A DNA stretch of 64,000 bases from assembly GCF_014650115.1 (NCBI RefSeq), contig NZ_BMUI01000027.1, forward strand, positions 42,309 to 106,308, written 5' to 3'. Made by a program: the position numbers and the translations under genes. The notes below the pieces were generated by a model. The model saw only the letters and a list, made by a program, of their open reading frames with translations. It had not been told where the DNA came from and did no database searches. The stretch comes from Streptomyces olivaceoviridis (GTDB lineage Bacteria; Actinomycetota; Actinomycetes; Streptomycetales; Streptomycetaceae). This document shows, piece after piece, positions 1-8,337 of this stretch (positions are counted from its first letter, which is position 1; every line of letters starts with the position of its first letter).

Positions 1-949
1 CGGTGTCCTGGCCGTACGCGGAGTTGATCTCCGGGAAGGCGAAGAAGTCGAGGTCGTCCAGGTCGGCCTTGTTGGTGAACTGCTGGGCCACGAAGGAGCC
101 GAGGAGGTACATGCCGGCCTTCTTCGCCACCAGCGTCTGCGCGGCGTCCTGCCAGGTGCGGCCCATGAAGCCGTCCTGGTGGTAGGGGAGGATCTCGGCC
201 CAGTGGTCGAAGACGTCCTTCACCTTGGCGTCGGTCCAGGACGCCTTGCCGGCCATCAGCTCGACGTGGAAGTCGTAGCCGTTCAGACGGAAGTTGATCT
301 GGTCGAAGGTGCCCATCGCCGGCCAGGCGTCCTTGTCGCCGAAGGCGATCGGGACCAGGCCGTCCTTCTTCATCTGCTTGCACAGGGCGACCAGGTCGTC
401 CCAGGTGGCGGGGACCTTGTAACCGTGCTGCTGGAAGACGCTCTTGCGGTAGAAGACCGCCCACGGGTAGGTGGTCAGCGGCACGAAGTAGTACTTGCCG
501 TCCGCGCCCTTGCTGAGCTTCTTCATCGCCTCGGGGAAGTTGTCCCCGATCTTCGCCCACACGTCGTCGATCGGGCTGGCGAGGCCCTTGGCCGCGAAGA
601 ACTGCATGCGGTACCCGGCGAACCAGTTGAACACGTCGTCCGGCGTGCCCTGCAGATACGAGTTGATCTGCTCCTGGAAGGTGTTGTGGTCCTTGGTGTT
701 CACATCGACGCTGAGGCCGGACTGCTTCTTGAAGGCCGCGTAGACGCTCTCGTAGGCCTTCTTGGGCACCGCGTCGGAGGCGTTCGAGCCCAGGGAGACG
801 GCCTTGGGGTCGGATCCGGAACCGCTGCCTCCGCAGGCGGACAGCAGGGGTATGCCGGCGCCCGCGAGCAGGGCGGTACCGCCCGCTCCGCGCAGCAGGG
901 AACGTCGGCTGGGCCCCGGAACGGAGAGACCGGAGGGAGAGAGGCGCAT
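1..949 (-). CDS. extracellular sugar-binding lipoprotein (ABC transporter), 3' end outside window
   Basis: Family-1 type extracellular solute-binding protein of a carbohydrate ABC importer; it captures a sugar outside the membrane for a permease pair that should lie left of the window. The N-terminus carries a twin-arginine stretch (SRRSLLRG, residues about 14-21), a hydrophobic run and a lipobox LLSAC with the lipidated Cys near residue 39, so a Tat-exported lipoprotein is likely. The mature part has the usual motifs (NTFQEQINSYLQG, YPWAVFYRKSVF). The ATG at 949 is chosen because AGGAG sits a few bases upstream. It follows the GntR gene in the same direction after a 267-base gap that should hold its own promoter. 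The C-terminus is cut by the window edge. The substrate is not visible. Confidence 0.88.
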   Translation of the reverse strand, partial: MRLSPSGLSVPGPSRRSLLRGAGGTALLAGAGIPLLSACGGSGSGSDPKAVSLGSNASDAVPKKAYESVYAAFKKQSGLSVDVNTKDHNTFQEQINSYLQGTPDDVFNWFAGYRMQFFAAKGLASPIDDVWAKIGDNFPEAMKKLSKGADGKYYFVPLTTYPWAVFYRKSVFQQHGYKVPATWDDLVALCKQMKKDGLVPIAFGDKDAWPAMGTFDQINFRLNGYDFHVELMAGKASWTDAKVKDVFDHWAEILPYHQDGFMGRTWQDAAQTLVAKKAGMYLLGSFVAQQFTNKADLDDLDFFAFPEINSAYGQDT

Positions 950-1003
950 GGCGGCTCCTGAGGCATCCAGGGTTCGGCCAAGGGGATGAGTTGATCACCG
1001 AAA

Positions 1004-1014
1004 GGTTCGAAACC
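1004..1014. promoter_or_regulatory. inverted repeat GGTTCGAAACC, possible operator
   Basis: GGTTCGAAACC has four-base arms GGTT/AACC and lies about 55 bases upstream of the lipoprotein start. LacI/GntR-type operators in actinobacteria often look like this. Which regulator would use it is not shown. Nothing else clear is seen in 950-1216. Confidence 0.3.
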
Positions 1015-1216
1015 GCTCAGAAATCAACTCGACCGAACATCGTGGGCGTAATAACAGCCCCATGTCCGCTCATGCGTCAATAGCTCCGGTCGCGCGGAGG
1101 TGTCTCTTGCCCGAAACGTAATCGTCATCGTCACCTGCGCCGTTGACGACGGCGGGACGCGGCGGCCCCCACGGCCCGGGCGGCCGAGGGGGCTGTGGGA
1201 AACAGGTCGCTCCGTT

Positions 1217-2008
1217 TCAGCTTCTGACCAGCAGTTGGAAGTCGAAGGCGTACCGGGACGCCCGGTAGACATGGCTGCCGTGCTCCACCGGCCGGCCCGC
1301 GTCGTCGTAGGCGGTGCGCCACATGGTGAGCAGGGCCGCGCCCTCCGGTTCCTCCAGCAGGGCCCCCTCCTCGGCGCTCGCGGCGCGGGCGCCGATGGAC
1401 TGGCGGGCGCTGTGCAGGACGATCCCGGCGGAGCGCAGCATCCGGTACAGACCGGTGGACTCCAGCCGCTCGGTGCCGAGTTCGAGCAGCGAGGCGGGCA
1501 GGTGGTTGCGCAGGAACGCCACCGGCCGGCCGTGGGTGTGACGCAGCCGCTCCAGCACGACGACCTCGGCGCCCTCGGGGAGGCACAGGGTGGCGGCCAC
1601 GTCGGCGGGCGCCGCGATCCGTTCGTTGCGCAGCACCCGGGTGGTCGGGCCCTGTCCGGCCGCCTCCAGGTCGTCGTAGAGGCTGCTGAGTTCCAGCGGG
1701 CGTCTGACCTGGCTGTGCACCACCTGCGTACCGACTCCTCGGCGGCGCACCAGCAGCCCCTTGTCGACCAGGGACTGGATCGCCTGGCGGACGGTGGGCC
1801 GGGACAGCCCGAGCCGTGCCGACAGGTCGACCTCGTTGCCGAGGAGATTCCCCGGCACCAGCACGCCGCGCTCGATGGCCGCCTCCAGTTGCCGGGCGAG
1901 TTGGTAGTACAGCGGAACCGGACTCGACCGGTCCAGGGCGAAGGCCACGGGATCCAGCGCGCGATCACCCGGTGCCGTTCGCCGCGGGGTGCGGTGTACT
2001 GGGCTCAT
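1217..2008 (-). CDS. GntR family (HutC subfamily) transcriptional regulator
   Basis: DNA-binding repressor with an N-terminal winged helix (about residues 25-95, with YYQLARQLEAAIERG and LSRPTVRQAIQSL) followed by a UTRA effector-binding domain (about 110-255), the HutC/DasR architecture. At 263 residues it is full length. It lies between a solute-binding lipoprotein read the same way and a divergent sugar ABC operon, so it probably controls both according to a sugar or phosphorylated sugar. Two short palindromes in the divergent spacer at 2051-2092 are plausible targets. Effector unknown. Confidence 0.9.
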   Translation of the reverse strand: MSPVHRTPRRTAPGDRALDPVAFALDRSSPVPLYYQLARQLEAAIERGVLVPGNLLGNEVDLSARLGLSRPTVRQAIQSLVDKGLLVRRRGVGTQVVHSQVRRPLELSSLYDDLEAAGQGPTTRVLRNERIAAPADVAATLCLPEGAEVVVLERLRHTHGRPVAFLRNHLPASLLELGTERLESTGLYRMLRSAGIVLHSARQSIGARAASAEEGALLEEPEGAALLTMWRTAYDDAGRPVEHGSHVYRASRYAFDFQLLVRS

Positions 2009-2050
2009 GCCCCTCAGGTGTAGGACCCGGCGCCGAAGGTGTCAATGGTT

Positions 2051-2092
2051 TGTACTTACATTCGGACCTGCTTGTGAAATGATGTCTTAACA
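2051..2092. promoter_or_regulatory. two GntR-operator-like palindromes
   Basis: TGTACTTACA (2051-2060) and TGTCTTAACA (2083-2092) share the TGTnnnnACA form typical of HutC-type operators. They start 32 bases apart (about three helical turns) in the AT-rich divergent spacer and directly precede the -35 element at 2098. Binding by the adjacent GntR protein is inferred. Confidence 0.45.
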
Positions 2093-2097
2093 AAGTA

Positions 2098-2126
2098 TTG
2101 ACAGCGGGCTCGACAGAGGCTTGTAT
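2098..2126 (+). promoter_or_regulatory. putative housekeeping promoter of sugar ABC operon
   Basis: A consensus -35 TTGACA (2098-2103) is followed after 17 bases by TTGTAT (2121-2126), a weaker -10. This fits a HrdB-type promoter for the operon starting at 2185, with about 50 bases of leader. Confidence 0.45.
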
Positions 2127-2184
2127 CCCGTCCCAACGCAACAGCGTCCTTGCCCCGTCGCACGCACAGTGAGGTGCTGGAAAG

Positions 2185-3204
2185 ATGGACCGCTCTTCTC
2201 GTCCCCGCTCCCGCAGACTGGCCCCCCTGGTGGCGGTGGCCGCCGCGGCAGCCCTCACCCTCGCCGGCTGCTCCAGCAGTTCCGGCGGCAAGAAGGCCGA
2301 GGAGGAAGCGGCGAACCCCTCCGCGGGCAAGGCCGACACCCCCCGCATGACCGTCGCCCTGGTCACCCACCAGGCGCCCGGCGACACCTTCTGGGACACC
2401 GTCCGCAAGGGCGCGGAGGCCGCGGCGGCCAAGGACAACATCAAGCTGGTCTACTCCGCCGACCCCAACGCCGGCACCCAGGCCAACTACGTGCAGAACG
2501 CGATCGACCAGAAGGTCGACGGCATCGCGGTCACCCTGGCCAAGCCCGACGCGATGAAGGGCGCGATCGCCAAGGCGGAGCAGGCCGGCATCCCGGTGGT
2601 CGGCCTCAACTCCGGACTGAGCGACTGGAAGAAGCTCGGCCTGCTGGAGTTCTTCGGGCAGGACGAGAGCGTGGCGGGCGAGGCGTTCGGCGACAAGCTC
2701 AACACCACCGGCGCGAAGAAGATCGTCTGCGTGATCCAGGAACAGGGCAACGTGGGCCTCACCCAGCGCTGCGACGGCGTGAAGAAGACGTTCAAGGGCA
2801 CCACCGAGACCCTGTACGTGAACGGCACCGACATGCCGTCGGTGAGGTCGACCATCACGGCCAAGCTGAAGCAGGACTCTTCCGTCGACACCGTCGTCAC
2901 CCTCGGCGCCCCCTTCGCGCTGACGGCGGTGCAGTCGGTGGGCGACGCGGGCAGCAAGGCGAAGGTGGCCACCTTCGACCTCAACAAGGACCTGGTCAAG
3001 GCGGTGCAGAAGGGCACCATCGAGTTCGCCGTCGACCAGCAGCCCTACCTCCAGGGCTACCTGGCGGTCGACTCGCTGTGGCTCTACAAGAACAACGGCA
3101 ACTACAGCGGCGGCGGTGAGCAGGCCGTGCTCACCGGCCCGGCCTTCGTGGACAGGTCCAACGTCGACAAGGTCGCCGGGTTCGCCGCGAAGGGCACCCG
3201 GTGA
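2185..3204 (+). CDS. sugar ABC transporter substrate-binding lipoprotein (RbsB/type 1 PBP family)
   Basis: Periplasmic-binding-protein type 1 (ribose/inositol-like) solute receptor. A basic N-terminus, hydrophobic run and lipobox LAGC (Cys about residue 29) mark a lipoprotein. The mature protein has the family's repeating Rossmann-like signature (VDGIAVTLAKPDAMKGAI, GIPVVGLNSG, and VTLGAPFALTAVQSVGDAG late). At 339 residues it is full length. It starts a tightly packed operon (binding protein, permease, ATPase, TIM-barrel enzyme) with four-base or shorter junctions, so the enzyme probably acts on the imported compound. The upstream spacer holds a promoter and GntR-like sites. The substrate may be a cyclitol or monosaccharide; the sequence does not decide. 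Confidence 0.9.
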   Translation: MDRSSRPRSRRLAPLVAVAAAAALTLAGCSSSSGGKKAEEEAANPSAGKADTPRMTVALVTHQAPGDTFWDTVRKGAEAAAAKDNIKLVYSADPNAGTQANYVQNAIDQKVDGIAVTLAKPDAMKGAIAKAEQAGIPVVGLNSGLSDWKKLGLLEFFGQDESVAGEAFGDKLNTTGAKKIVCVIQEQGNVGLTQRCDGVKKTFKGTTETLYVNGTDMPSVRSTITAKLKQDSSVDTVVTLGAPFALTAVQSVGDAGSKAKVATFDLNKDLVKAVQKGTIEFAVDQQPYLQGYLAVDSLWLYKNNGNYSGGGEQAVLTGPAFVDRSNVDKVAGFAAKGTR

Positions 3205-4280
3205 TGAGCATGGCCCAGCAGGCTGAGCCCGCGGTCGGCAGGCCGCCGGCGTCCGGCCCGAAACCGACCGACGGCCGTACCGCCCGGCGCCCGCCGGCCC
3301 TCAGGCTGCTGGCCCGGCCCGAGGTGGGTGTCTTCCTCGGCGCCGTCGCCGTCCTGGTCTTCTTCCTGATCACGGCGCCGCCGGTGCGCGACGGCAGCTC
3401 GATGGCGAACATCCTGTACCAGTCCTCGACCATCGGCATCATGGCCCTCCCGGTGGCCCTGCTGATGATCGGCGGGGAGTTCGACCTCTCCTCCGGCGTC
3501 GCCGTGATCTCCTCGGCGCTCACCGCGAGCATGCTCAGCTACCAGCTCACCGTGAACGTGTGGACCGGCGTGGTCGTCGCCCTGATCGTGTCCCTCGCGA
3601 TCGGCGCCTTCAACGGCTGGATGGTGATGAAGACCGGGCTGCCCAGCTTCCTGGTCACCCTCGGCACCTTCCTGATCCTCCAGGGCGCCAACCTCGCGGT
3701 CACCAAGCTGGTCACCGGCAACGTCGCCACCGACGACATCAGCGACATGGACGGCTTCGACCAGGCCCGGAAGATCTTCGCCTCCTCCTTCGACGTGGGC
3801 GGGGTCCAGGTGAAGATCACCGTGCTGTGGTGGCTGGTCTTCGCGGCCCTCGCCACCTGGGTGCTGCTGCGCACCAAGTACGGCAACTGGATCTTCGCCG
3901 TCGGCGGCGACAAGGACAGCGCCCGCGCGGTCGGCGTCCCGGTGAGGTTCACCAAGATCACCCTGTTCATGCTGGTCGGCTTCGGTGCCTGGTTCGTCGG
4001 CATGCACAACCTGTTCTCGTTCAACACCGTGCAGTCCGGCGAGGGCGTCGGCCAGGAGCTGATCTACATCGCCGCGGCCGTCATCGGCGGCTGCCTGCTC
4101 ACCGGCGGCTACGGCTCCGCGATCGGCCCGGTCTTCGGCGCCTTCATGTTCGGCATGGTGCAGCAGGGCATCGTCTACGCCGGCTGGAACCCCGACTGGT
4201 TCAAGGCCTTCCTCGGCGTGATGCTCCTCGGCGCCGTCCTGATCAATCTGTGGGTCCAGCGCACGGCGACCCGGAGGTAA
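3204..4280 (+). CDS. sugar ABC transporter permease (RbsC family)
   Basis: Integral membrane permease of the ribose/xylose/inositol type (BPD_transp_2). It has about ten hydrophobic segments after a roughly 40-residue soluble N-terminus and the characteristic late motif GGCLLTGGYGSAIGPVFG. The start is the ATG at 3204, overlapping the preceding TGA (TGATG), which implies translational coupling; another ATG at 3210 is possible. It forms the channel for the binding protein at 2185 and the ATPase at 4284. Confidence 0.92.
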   Translation: MSMAQQAEPAVGRPPASGPKPTDGRTARRPPALRLLARPEVGVFLGAVAVLVFFLITAPPVRDGSSMANILYQSSTIGIMALPVALLMIGGEFDLSSGVAVISSALTASMLSYQLTVNVWTGVVVALIVSLAIGAFNGWMVMKTGLPSFLVTLGTFLILQGANLAVTKLVTGNVATDDISDMDGFDQARKIFASSFDVGGVQVKITVLWWLVFAALATWVLLRTKYGNWIFAVGGDKDSARAVGVPVRFTKITLFMLVGFGAWFVGMHNLFSFNTVQSGEGVGQELIYIAAAVIGGCLLTGGYGSAIGPVFGAFMFGMVQQGIVYAGWNPDWFKAFLGVMLLGAVLINLWVQRTATRR

Positions 4281-4283
4281 CCG

Positions 4284-5195
4284 ATGACCGACAACACCAC
4301 GGGCACCCATGGCGCCGTCCTCCAGGACAGCGCGCCGGCCCCCGACGGGCCGCTGGTCGAACTCCGCGGCGCCGGCAAGTCCTACGGCAACATCCGCGCC
4401 CTGCACGGCGTCGACCTGAAGGTCCACGCCGGCCGGGTGACCTGCGTCCTCGGCGACAACGGCGCCGGCAAGTCCACCCTCATCAAGATCATCTCGGGGC
4501 TGCACCAGCACACCGAGGGCGAATTCCTCGTCGACGCGCAGCCGGTGCGCTTCACCACCCCGCGTGAGGCCCTGGACCGGGGCATCGCCACCGTCTACCA
4601 GGACCTCGCCACCGTCCCGCTGATGCCGGTGTGGCGGAACTTCTTCCTCGGCTCCGAGCTGACCAAGGGCCCCTGGCCGCTGCGCCGGCTCGACATCGCC
4701 CGCATGAAGGAGACCGCCGACCAGGAACTGCGCCACATGGGCATCGTCCTGGACGACCTGGAACAGCCCATCGGTACCCTCTCCGGCGGCCAGCGCCAGT
4801 GCGTCGCCATCGCCCGCGCCGTCCACTTCGGCGCCCGCGTGCTCATCCTGGACGAGCCCACCGCCGCCCTCGGCGTCAAGCAGTCCGGGGTGGTGCTGAA
4901 GTACATCGCCGCCGCCCGCGACCGCGGCCTCGGCGTCATCTTCATCACCCACAACCCCCACCACGCCTACATGGTCGGCGACCACTTCAGCGTCCTGCGC
5001 CTCGGCACCCTGGAGCTGAGCGCCGAACGCAGCGGGATCGGCCTCGAAGAACTGACCAACCACATGGCCGGCGGCGCCGAACTCGCCGCGCTCAAGCACG
5101 AGCTGGCCCAGGTGCGCGGCGTCGACGTGGAGGAGCTGCCCGAGGAGGGCGACCTCAGCGCACCCGTGGCGACCTCCCCGGAAGGAACCCCCTGA
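4284..5195 (+). CDS. sugar ABC transporter ATP-binding protein
   Basis: Energising ATPase for the ribose-type importer. Walker A GDNGAGKST is at about residues 57-65, the signature LSGGQ at 166-170 and Walker B LILDEPTAALG ends around 196. At 303 residues it has one nucleotide-binding domain, unlike double-domain RbsA; such single-domain versions are typical of FrcA-like actinobacterial systems and would act as a homodimer. Start three bases after the permease stop. The C-terminal tail of about 50 residues after the ATPase core is acidic and of unknown role. Confidence 0.93.
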   Translation: MTDNTTGTHGAVLQDSAPAPDGPLVELRGAGKSYGNIRALHGVDLKVHAGRVTCVLGDNGAGKSTLIKIISGLHQHTEGEFLVDAQPVRFTTPREALDRGIATVYQDLATVPLMPVWRNFFLGSELTKGPWPLRRLDIARMKETADQELRHMGIVLDDLEQPIGTLSGGQRQCVAIARAVHFGARVLILDEPTAALGVKQSGVVLKYIAAARDRGLGVIFITHNPHHAYMVGDHFSVLRLGTLELSAERSGIGLEELTNHMAGGAELAALKHELAQVRGVDVEELPEEGDLSAPVATSPEGTP

Positions 5196-5197
5196 TC

Positions 5198-6106
5198 ATG
5201 GCGCACCCCACTCCGCTCGACCGCATCCGGGTCGGCTCGGCCCCCGACTCCTGGGGCGTCTGGTTCCCCGACGACCCCCAGCAGGTGCCCTGGGAACGCT
5301 TCCTCGACGAGGTCGCCGAGGCCGGCTACGACTGGATCGAACTCGGCCCCTACGGCTACCTCCCCACCGACCCGGCACGGCTCACCGACGAGGTGGCCAA
5401 GCGGAACCTGAAGGTCTCGGCGGGCACGGTCTTCACCGGCATGCACCGCGGCCCCGCCGTCTGGGAGGAGACCTGGGCGCACGTCAGCCAGGTCGCCGCG
5501 CTCACCCAGGCGATGGGCGCCCGGCACCTGGTCGTCATCCCCTCCTTCTGGCGGGACGACAAGACCGCCGAGATCCTGGAGCCGCCCGAGCTGACCGCCG
5601 GTCAGTGGGCCCACCTGACGAAGGGCATGGAACGGCTCGGCCACGAGGTCAAGGAGACCTACGGCCTGGACATCGTCGTGCACCCGCACGCCGACACCCA
5701 CATCGACACCGAGGAACACGTCGAGCGCTTCCTGGACTCGACCGACAGCGAGCTGGTCAACCTCTGCCTGGACACCGGGCACTACGCCTACTGCGGCGGG
5801 GACAGCGTCAAGCTGATCGAGACCTACGGCGAGCGCATCGGGTACCTGCACCTCAAGCAGGTCGACCCGGACATCCTCGCCGAGGTGGTCGCGGGCGGGG
5901 TGCCGTTCGGGCCGGCCGTGCAGCGCGGGGTGATGTGCGAACCGCCCTCCGGGGTCCCGGAGCTGGGGCCGGTGCTGGAGGCGGCGCAGAAGCTGGGCGT
6001 GGAACTGTTCGCGATCGTCGAGCAGGACATGTACCCGTGCGAGCCGGACACGCCGCTGCCGATCGCGGTACGCACCCGGCGCTTCCTGCGGTCCTGCGGG
6101 GCCTGA
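5198..6106 (+). CDS. sugar phosphate isomerase/epimerase, IolE/inosose dehydratase-like TIM barrel
   Basis: Xylose-isomerase-like TIM barrel enzyme (302 residues). The opening VGSAPDSWGVWFPDDP and EAGYDWIELGPYGYLP strongly resemble inosose dehydratase/IolE and related cyclitol enzymes. Likely metal ligands lie in the strands around VVHPHADTH, CLDTGHY, YLHLKQVD and IVEQD. It is the last gene of the ABC operon, two bases after the ATPase stop, with GGAAGGAA upstream of the ATG at 5198. Together with the dehydrogenases to the right it suggests catabolism of inositol or a keto-cyclitol/rare sugar. Kinase (IolC) and hydrolase (IolD) partners are not in the window, so the exact reaction stays open. 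Confidence 0.82.
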   Translation: MAHPTPLDRIRVGSAPDSWGVWFPDDPQQVPWERFLDEVAEAGYDWIELGPYGYLPTDPARLTDEVAKRNLKVSAGTVFTGMHRGPAVWEETWAHVSQVAALTQAMGARHLVVIPSFWRDDKTAEILEPPELTAGQWAHLTKGMERLGHEVKETYGLDIVVHPHADTHIDTEEHVERFLDSTDSELVNLCLDTGHYAYCGGDSVKLIETYGERIGYLHLKQVDPDILAEVVAGGVPFGPAVQRGVMCEPPSGVPELGPVLEAAQKLGVELFAIVEQDMYPCEPDTPLPIAVRTRRFLRSCGA

Positions 6107-6201
6107 GGGGCCGGGCGGTTTCACCGTCAGCCAGGCCGCGGTGCCGACGACCGCGGCCCGGTTCCTGCGCTGTCCCGGGGGATTCGGTCACCGGCCCGCA
6201 G

Positions 6202-6227
6202 GGAACCAACGGGGTCACGCGGGCGTT
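6202..6227 (+). promoter_or_regulatory. possible ECF-sigma promoter (GGAAC-N17-CGTT)
   Basis: GGAAC (6202-6206) followed after 17 bases by CGTT (6224-6227) resembles SigE-type ECF promoters. It lies about 40 bases upstream of the 66-residue gene at 6266. Inferred from motif only. Confidence 0.3.
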
Positions 6228-6251
6228 CCGACAGACGACGGGGAACGCCCG
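6220..6251 (+). promoter_or_regulatory. 10-bp inverted repeat upstream of small gene
   Basis: CGGGCGTTCC (6220-6229) and GGAACGCCCG (6242-6251) are perfect complements separated by 12 bases, ending 14 bases before the ATG at 6266. This could be an operator or an RNA hairpin just ahead of the ribosome-binding site. Confidence 0.45.
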
Positions 6252-6265
6252 GACGGGAGGACGAG

Positions 6266-6466
6266 ATGACACACCGTACGGACGCTCGCACCACATCCCC
6301 ATCCCAGGAAGCGGCCGACGCCGAGGCCCGGCGCCGCGACCGCTTCGGCGCGCTGCCGGAGCGGATACGCCCGCAGGACACGGTGGAGACGAAGCCGGCG
6401 ACGGTGCCGGACCCGGCGCGGGACACCTACAACCCGGACGAGTGGCTGATCCGGTACTGCGGCTGA
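6266..6466 (+). CDS. small conserved hypothetical protein, 66 residues
   Basis: Not recognised functionally. A short, charged, soluble protein (rich in R, D, E, A and P) with no membrane segment or signal peptide, ending in NPDEWLIRYCG. GGAGG is seven to eight bases before the ATG, and a perfect terminator follows after the stop, so it looks like a genuine single-gene unit. A strong inverted repeat and a possible ECF promoter lie upstream. It could be a stress-linked small protein; no function is claimed. Confidence 0.65.
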   Translation: MTHRTDARTTSPSQEAADAEARRRDRFGALPERIRPQDTVETKPATVPDPARDTYNPDEWLIRYCG

Positions 6467-6477
6467 GCGGCACGCCG

Positions 6478-6505
6478 ACGGCGCCGGGCAGGTGCCCGGC
6501 GCCGT
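6478..6505. terminator. bidirectional terminator hairpin
   Basis: ACGGCGCCGGGCA (6478-6490) and its exact reverse complement (6493-6505) form a 13-bp stem with a two-base gap, between convergent genes ending at 6466 and 6516. Confidence 0.75.
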
Positions 6506-6515
6506 TCCCGTGCGG

Positions 6516-7520
6516 TCAGGCCGTCCGTACCTCCGCGAGGGTCACCGGCCGGTGCTCGTGCAGGGAGAGCGTGCAGGCCTCGGCGATCCAGCCGGCCTCC
6601 AGGGCGTCCTCGACGGTGCACGGAGAGGTCCGGGTGCCGGCCACGACCTCGGTGAACGCGGTCAGTTCGGCGCGGTAGGCGTCGGTGAAGCGGTCCATGA
6701 AGAAGTCGTGCGGGGTGCCGGCGGGGAAGGTGACACCGGGCTCGACCGAGCGCAGCGGCAGCTTGTCGTCCAGGCCGACGGCGATGGAGTCGGCGAAGCC
6801 GTGCAGTTCCATGCGCACGTCGTAACCGCGCTTGTTGTGCCGGGAGTTGGACACCACCGCGATCGTGCCGTCGTCCAGGGTCAGGACGGCGCCGGTGGTG
6901 TCGGCGTCGCCCGCCGCCTTGATGTAGTCGGCACCCCGGTTGCCGCCCACCGCGTACACCTCGGTGACCTCACGGCCCGTCACCCAGCGGATGATGTCGA
7001 AGTCGTGCACCGAGCAGTCACGGAAGATGCCGCCGGACGCGGCGATGTAGGCGGCCGGCGGCGGCGCCGGGTCCAGGGTCGTGGAGCGGACCGTGTGCAG
7101 CATGCCCAGCTCACCGGCCCGCACGGCGGCCCGCGCGGCGACGAAGCCCGCGTCGAAGCGCCGGTTGTAGCCGATCTGGATGGGCACGTCGCTGCCCTGC
7201 ACGGCCTTCAGCACCTCCACGCCCTCCGCCATGGTGCGGGCGACCGGCTTCTCGCAGAAGACCGGGACGCCCGCCTCGACGCCGGCCAGGATCAGGGCGG
7301 GGTGGGCGTCGGTGGCCGCCGCCACGACCAGGCCGTCCACGCCGGCCGCGAGGAGGGCCTCCGGCGAGTCCGCGACCTGTGCCCCGAACCGCTCGGCGGC
7401 GGCCTTGGCCGCCTCCGCGAACGGGTCGGCGACGACGAGCGACTCGACGGCGTCCAGTCCGAAGAGGGTCTCGGCGTGGAAGGCGCCGATGCGGCCGAGG
7501 CCGAGGATTCCGATACGCAT
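6516..7520 (-). CDS. Gfo/Idh/MocA family dehydrogenase, inositol 2-dehydrogenase (IolG)-like
   Basis: NAD(P)-dependent sugar/cyclitol dehydrogenase (334 residues). The N-terminal Rossmann motif GILGLGRIGAFHAE, the family EKP motif (FCEKPVART), and the catalytic region DCSVHDFDIIRWVTG containing the conserved Asp/His pair match IolG-type myo-inositol dehydrogenases. It heads a divergent-facing set with an SDR and a PhyH oxygenase read the same way. With the IolE-like enzyme at 5198 this suggests oxidation of inositol-like substrates, although the family covers many sugars. Confidence 0.85.
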   Translation of the reverse strand: MRIGILGLGRIGAFHAETLFGLDAVESLVVADPFAEAAKAAAERFGAQVADSPEALLAAGVDGLVVAAATDAHPALILAGVEAGVPVFCEKPVARTMAEGVEVLKAVQGSDVPIQIGYNRRFDAGFVAARAAVRAGELGMLHTVRSTTLDPAPPPAAYIAASGGIFRDCSVHDFDIIRWVTGREVTEVYAVGGNRGADYIKAAGDADTTGAVLTLDDGTIAVVSNSRHNKRGYDVRMELHGFADSIAVGLDDKLPLRSVEPGVTFPAGTPHDFFMDRFTDAYRAELTAFTEVVAGTRTSPCTVEDALEAGWIAEACTLSLHEHRPVTLAEVRTA

Positions 7521-7552
7521 GCGGTACTGCTCCTAGGGTGGGTGCTTCAGTT

Positions 7553-8329
7553 CTAGTCGAGGCCGCCGAGCACGTTCTGGTCCCAGTCGATCACCGACCC
7601 CGTGACCACCCCCGACCGCTCGGACAGCAGGAAGACCACGAAGTCCGCGATTTCGTCCGGCCGGCCGAGCTTGCCCATCGGCAGCCGGGCCGCGGCCTGC
7701 TCCCGCCAGTCGTCGCCGGCGCCGTGGAAGGCCCGTTGGGTGGCGTCCTCGCCCTCGGTCGCGGTCCAGCCGATGTTCAGGCCGTTGATCCGGATCCGGT
7801 CCCAGCGGTGGGCGTGCGCCGCGTTCCGGGTCAGGCCCGCGAGGCCCGCCTTGGCGGCGACGTACGGCGCGAGGAACGGCTGTCCGCCGTGCGCCGACGA
7901 GGTGATGACGTTGACGATCGTGCCGGGCGCCTTGCGGGCCGTCATGTCGGCGACCGCCGCCTGCATCGCGAAGAACGGCCCCTTGAGGTTGACCGCGATG
8001 TGCGCGTCGAACAGCTCGGGCGTGGTGTCCAGCAGCGTGCCCCGCGAGGTCAGCCCGGCCGAGTTGACCAGGCAGTCGATCCGGCCGTACGCGTCCACGA
8101 CCGCGGCGACCGACGCCTTGGCCTGCCCGGCGTCCGCCAGATCGGCCCGGACGTACATCGCCTTGCCGCCGGCCGCCGACAGCTCCGCCACCAGCGCCTC
8201 GCCCGGCTCCCGGCGCCGCCCGCTCACCGCCACGACGGCGCCCTCGCGGACGGCGGCCCGCGCGACGGCGGCCCCCACGCCCTGGCTGCCGCCGTTGACG
8301 AGAACGACCTTGTCGTCGAGAAGTCCCAT
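7553..8329 (-). CDS. SDR family oxidoreductase
   Basis: Classical short-chain dehydrogenase/reductase, 258 residues. The nucleotide-binding glycine motif is NGGSQGVG (about 12-19, a variant of TGxxxGxG), with NSAG near 89-92, catalytic Ser144 and Y156-x3-K160 (YVAAK). The ATG at 8329 lies eight bases downstream of the dioxygenase stop at 8338, so the two are co-transcribed. It probably oxidises or reduces an alcohol/ketone of the same sugar pathway; substrate unknown. Confidence 0.88.
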   Translation of the reverse strand: MGLLDDKVVLVNGGSQGVGAAVARAAVREGAVVAVSGRRREPGEALVAELSAAGGKAMYVRADLADAGQAKASVAAVVDAYGRIDCLVNSAGLTSRGTLLDTTPELFDAHIAVNLKGPFFAMQAAVADMTARKAPGTIVNVITSSAHGGQPFLAPYVAAKAGLAGLTRNAAHAHRWDRIRINGLNIGWTATEGEDATQRAFHGAGDDWREQAAARLPMGKLGRPDEIADFVVFLLSERSGVVTGSVIDWDQNVLGGLD

Positions 8330-8337
8330 GCCCTGCC

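Noticed and set aside
3102..5099. 665-residue open frame on the minus strand opposite the sugar ABC operon
   Set aside because: It is antisense to clear permease and ATPase genes, low in complexity (Asp/Glu/Gly/Val rich) and has no domain or ribosome site. It is an artefact of high third-position GC.
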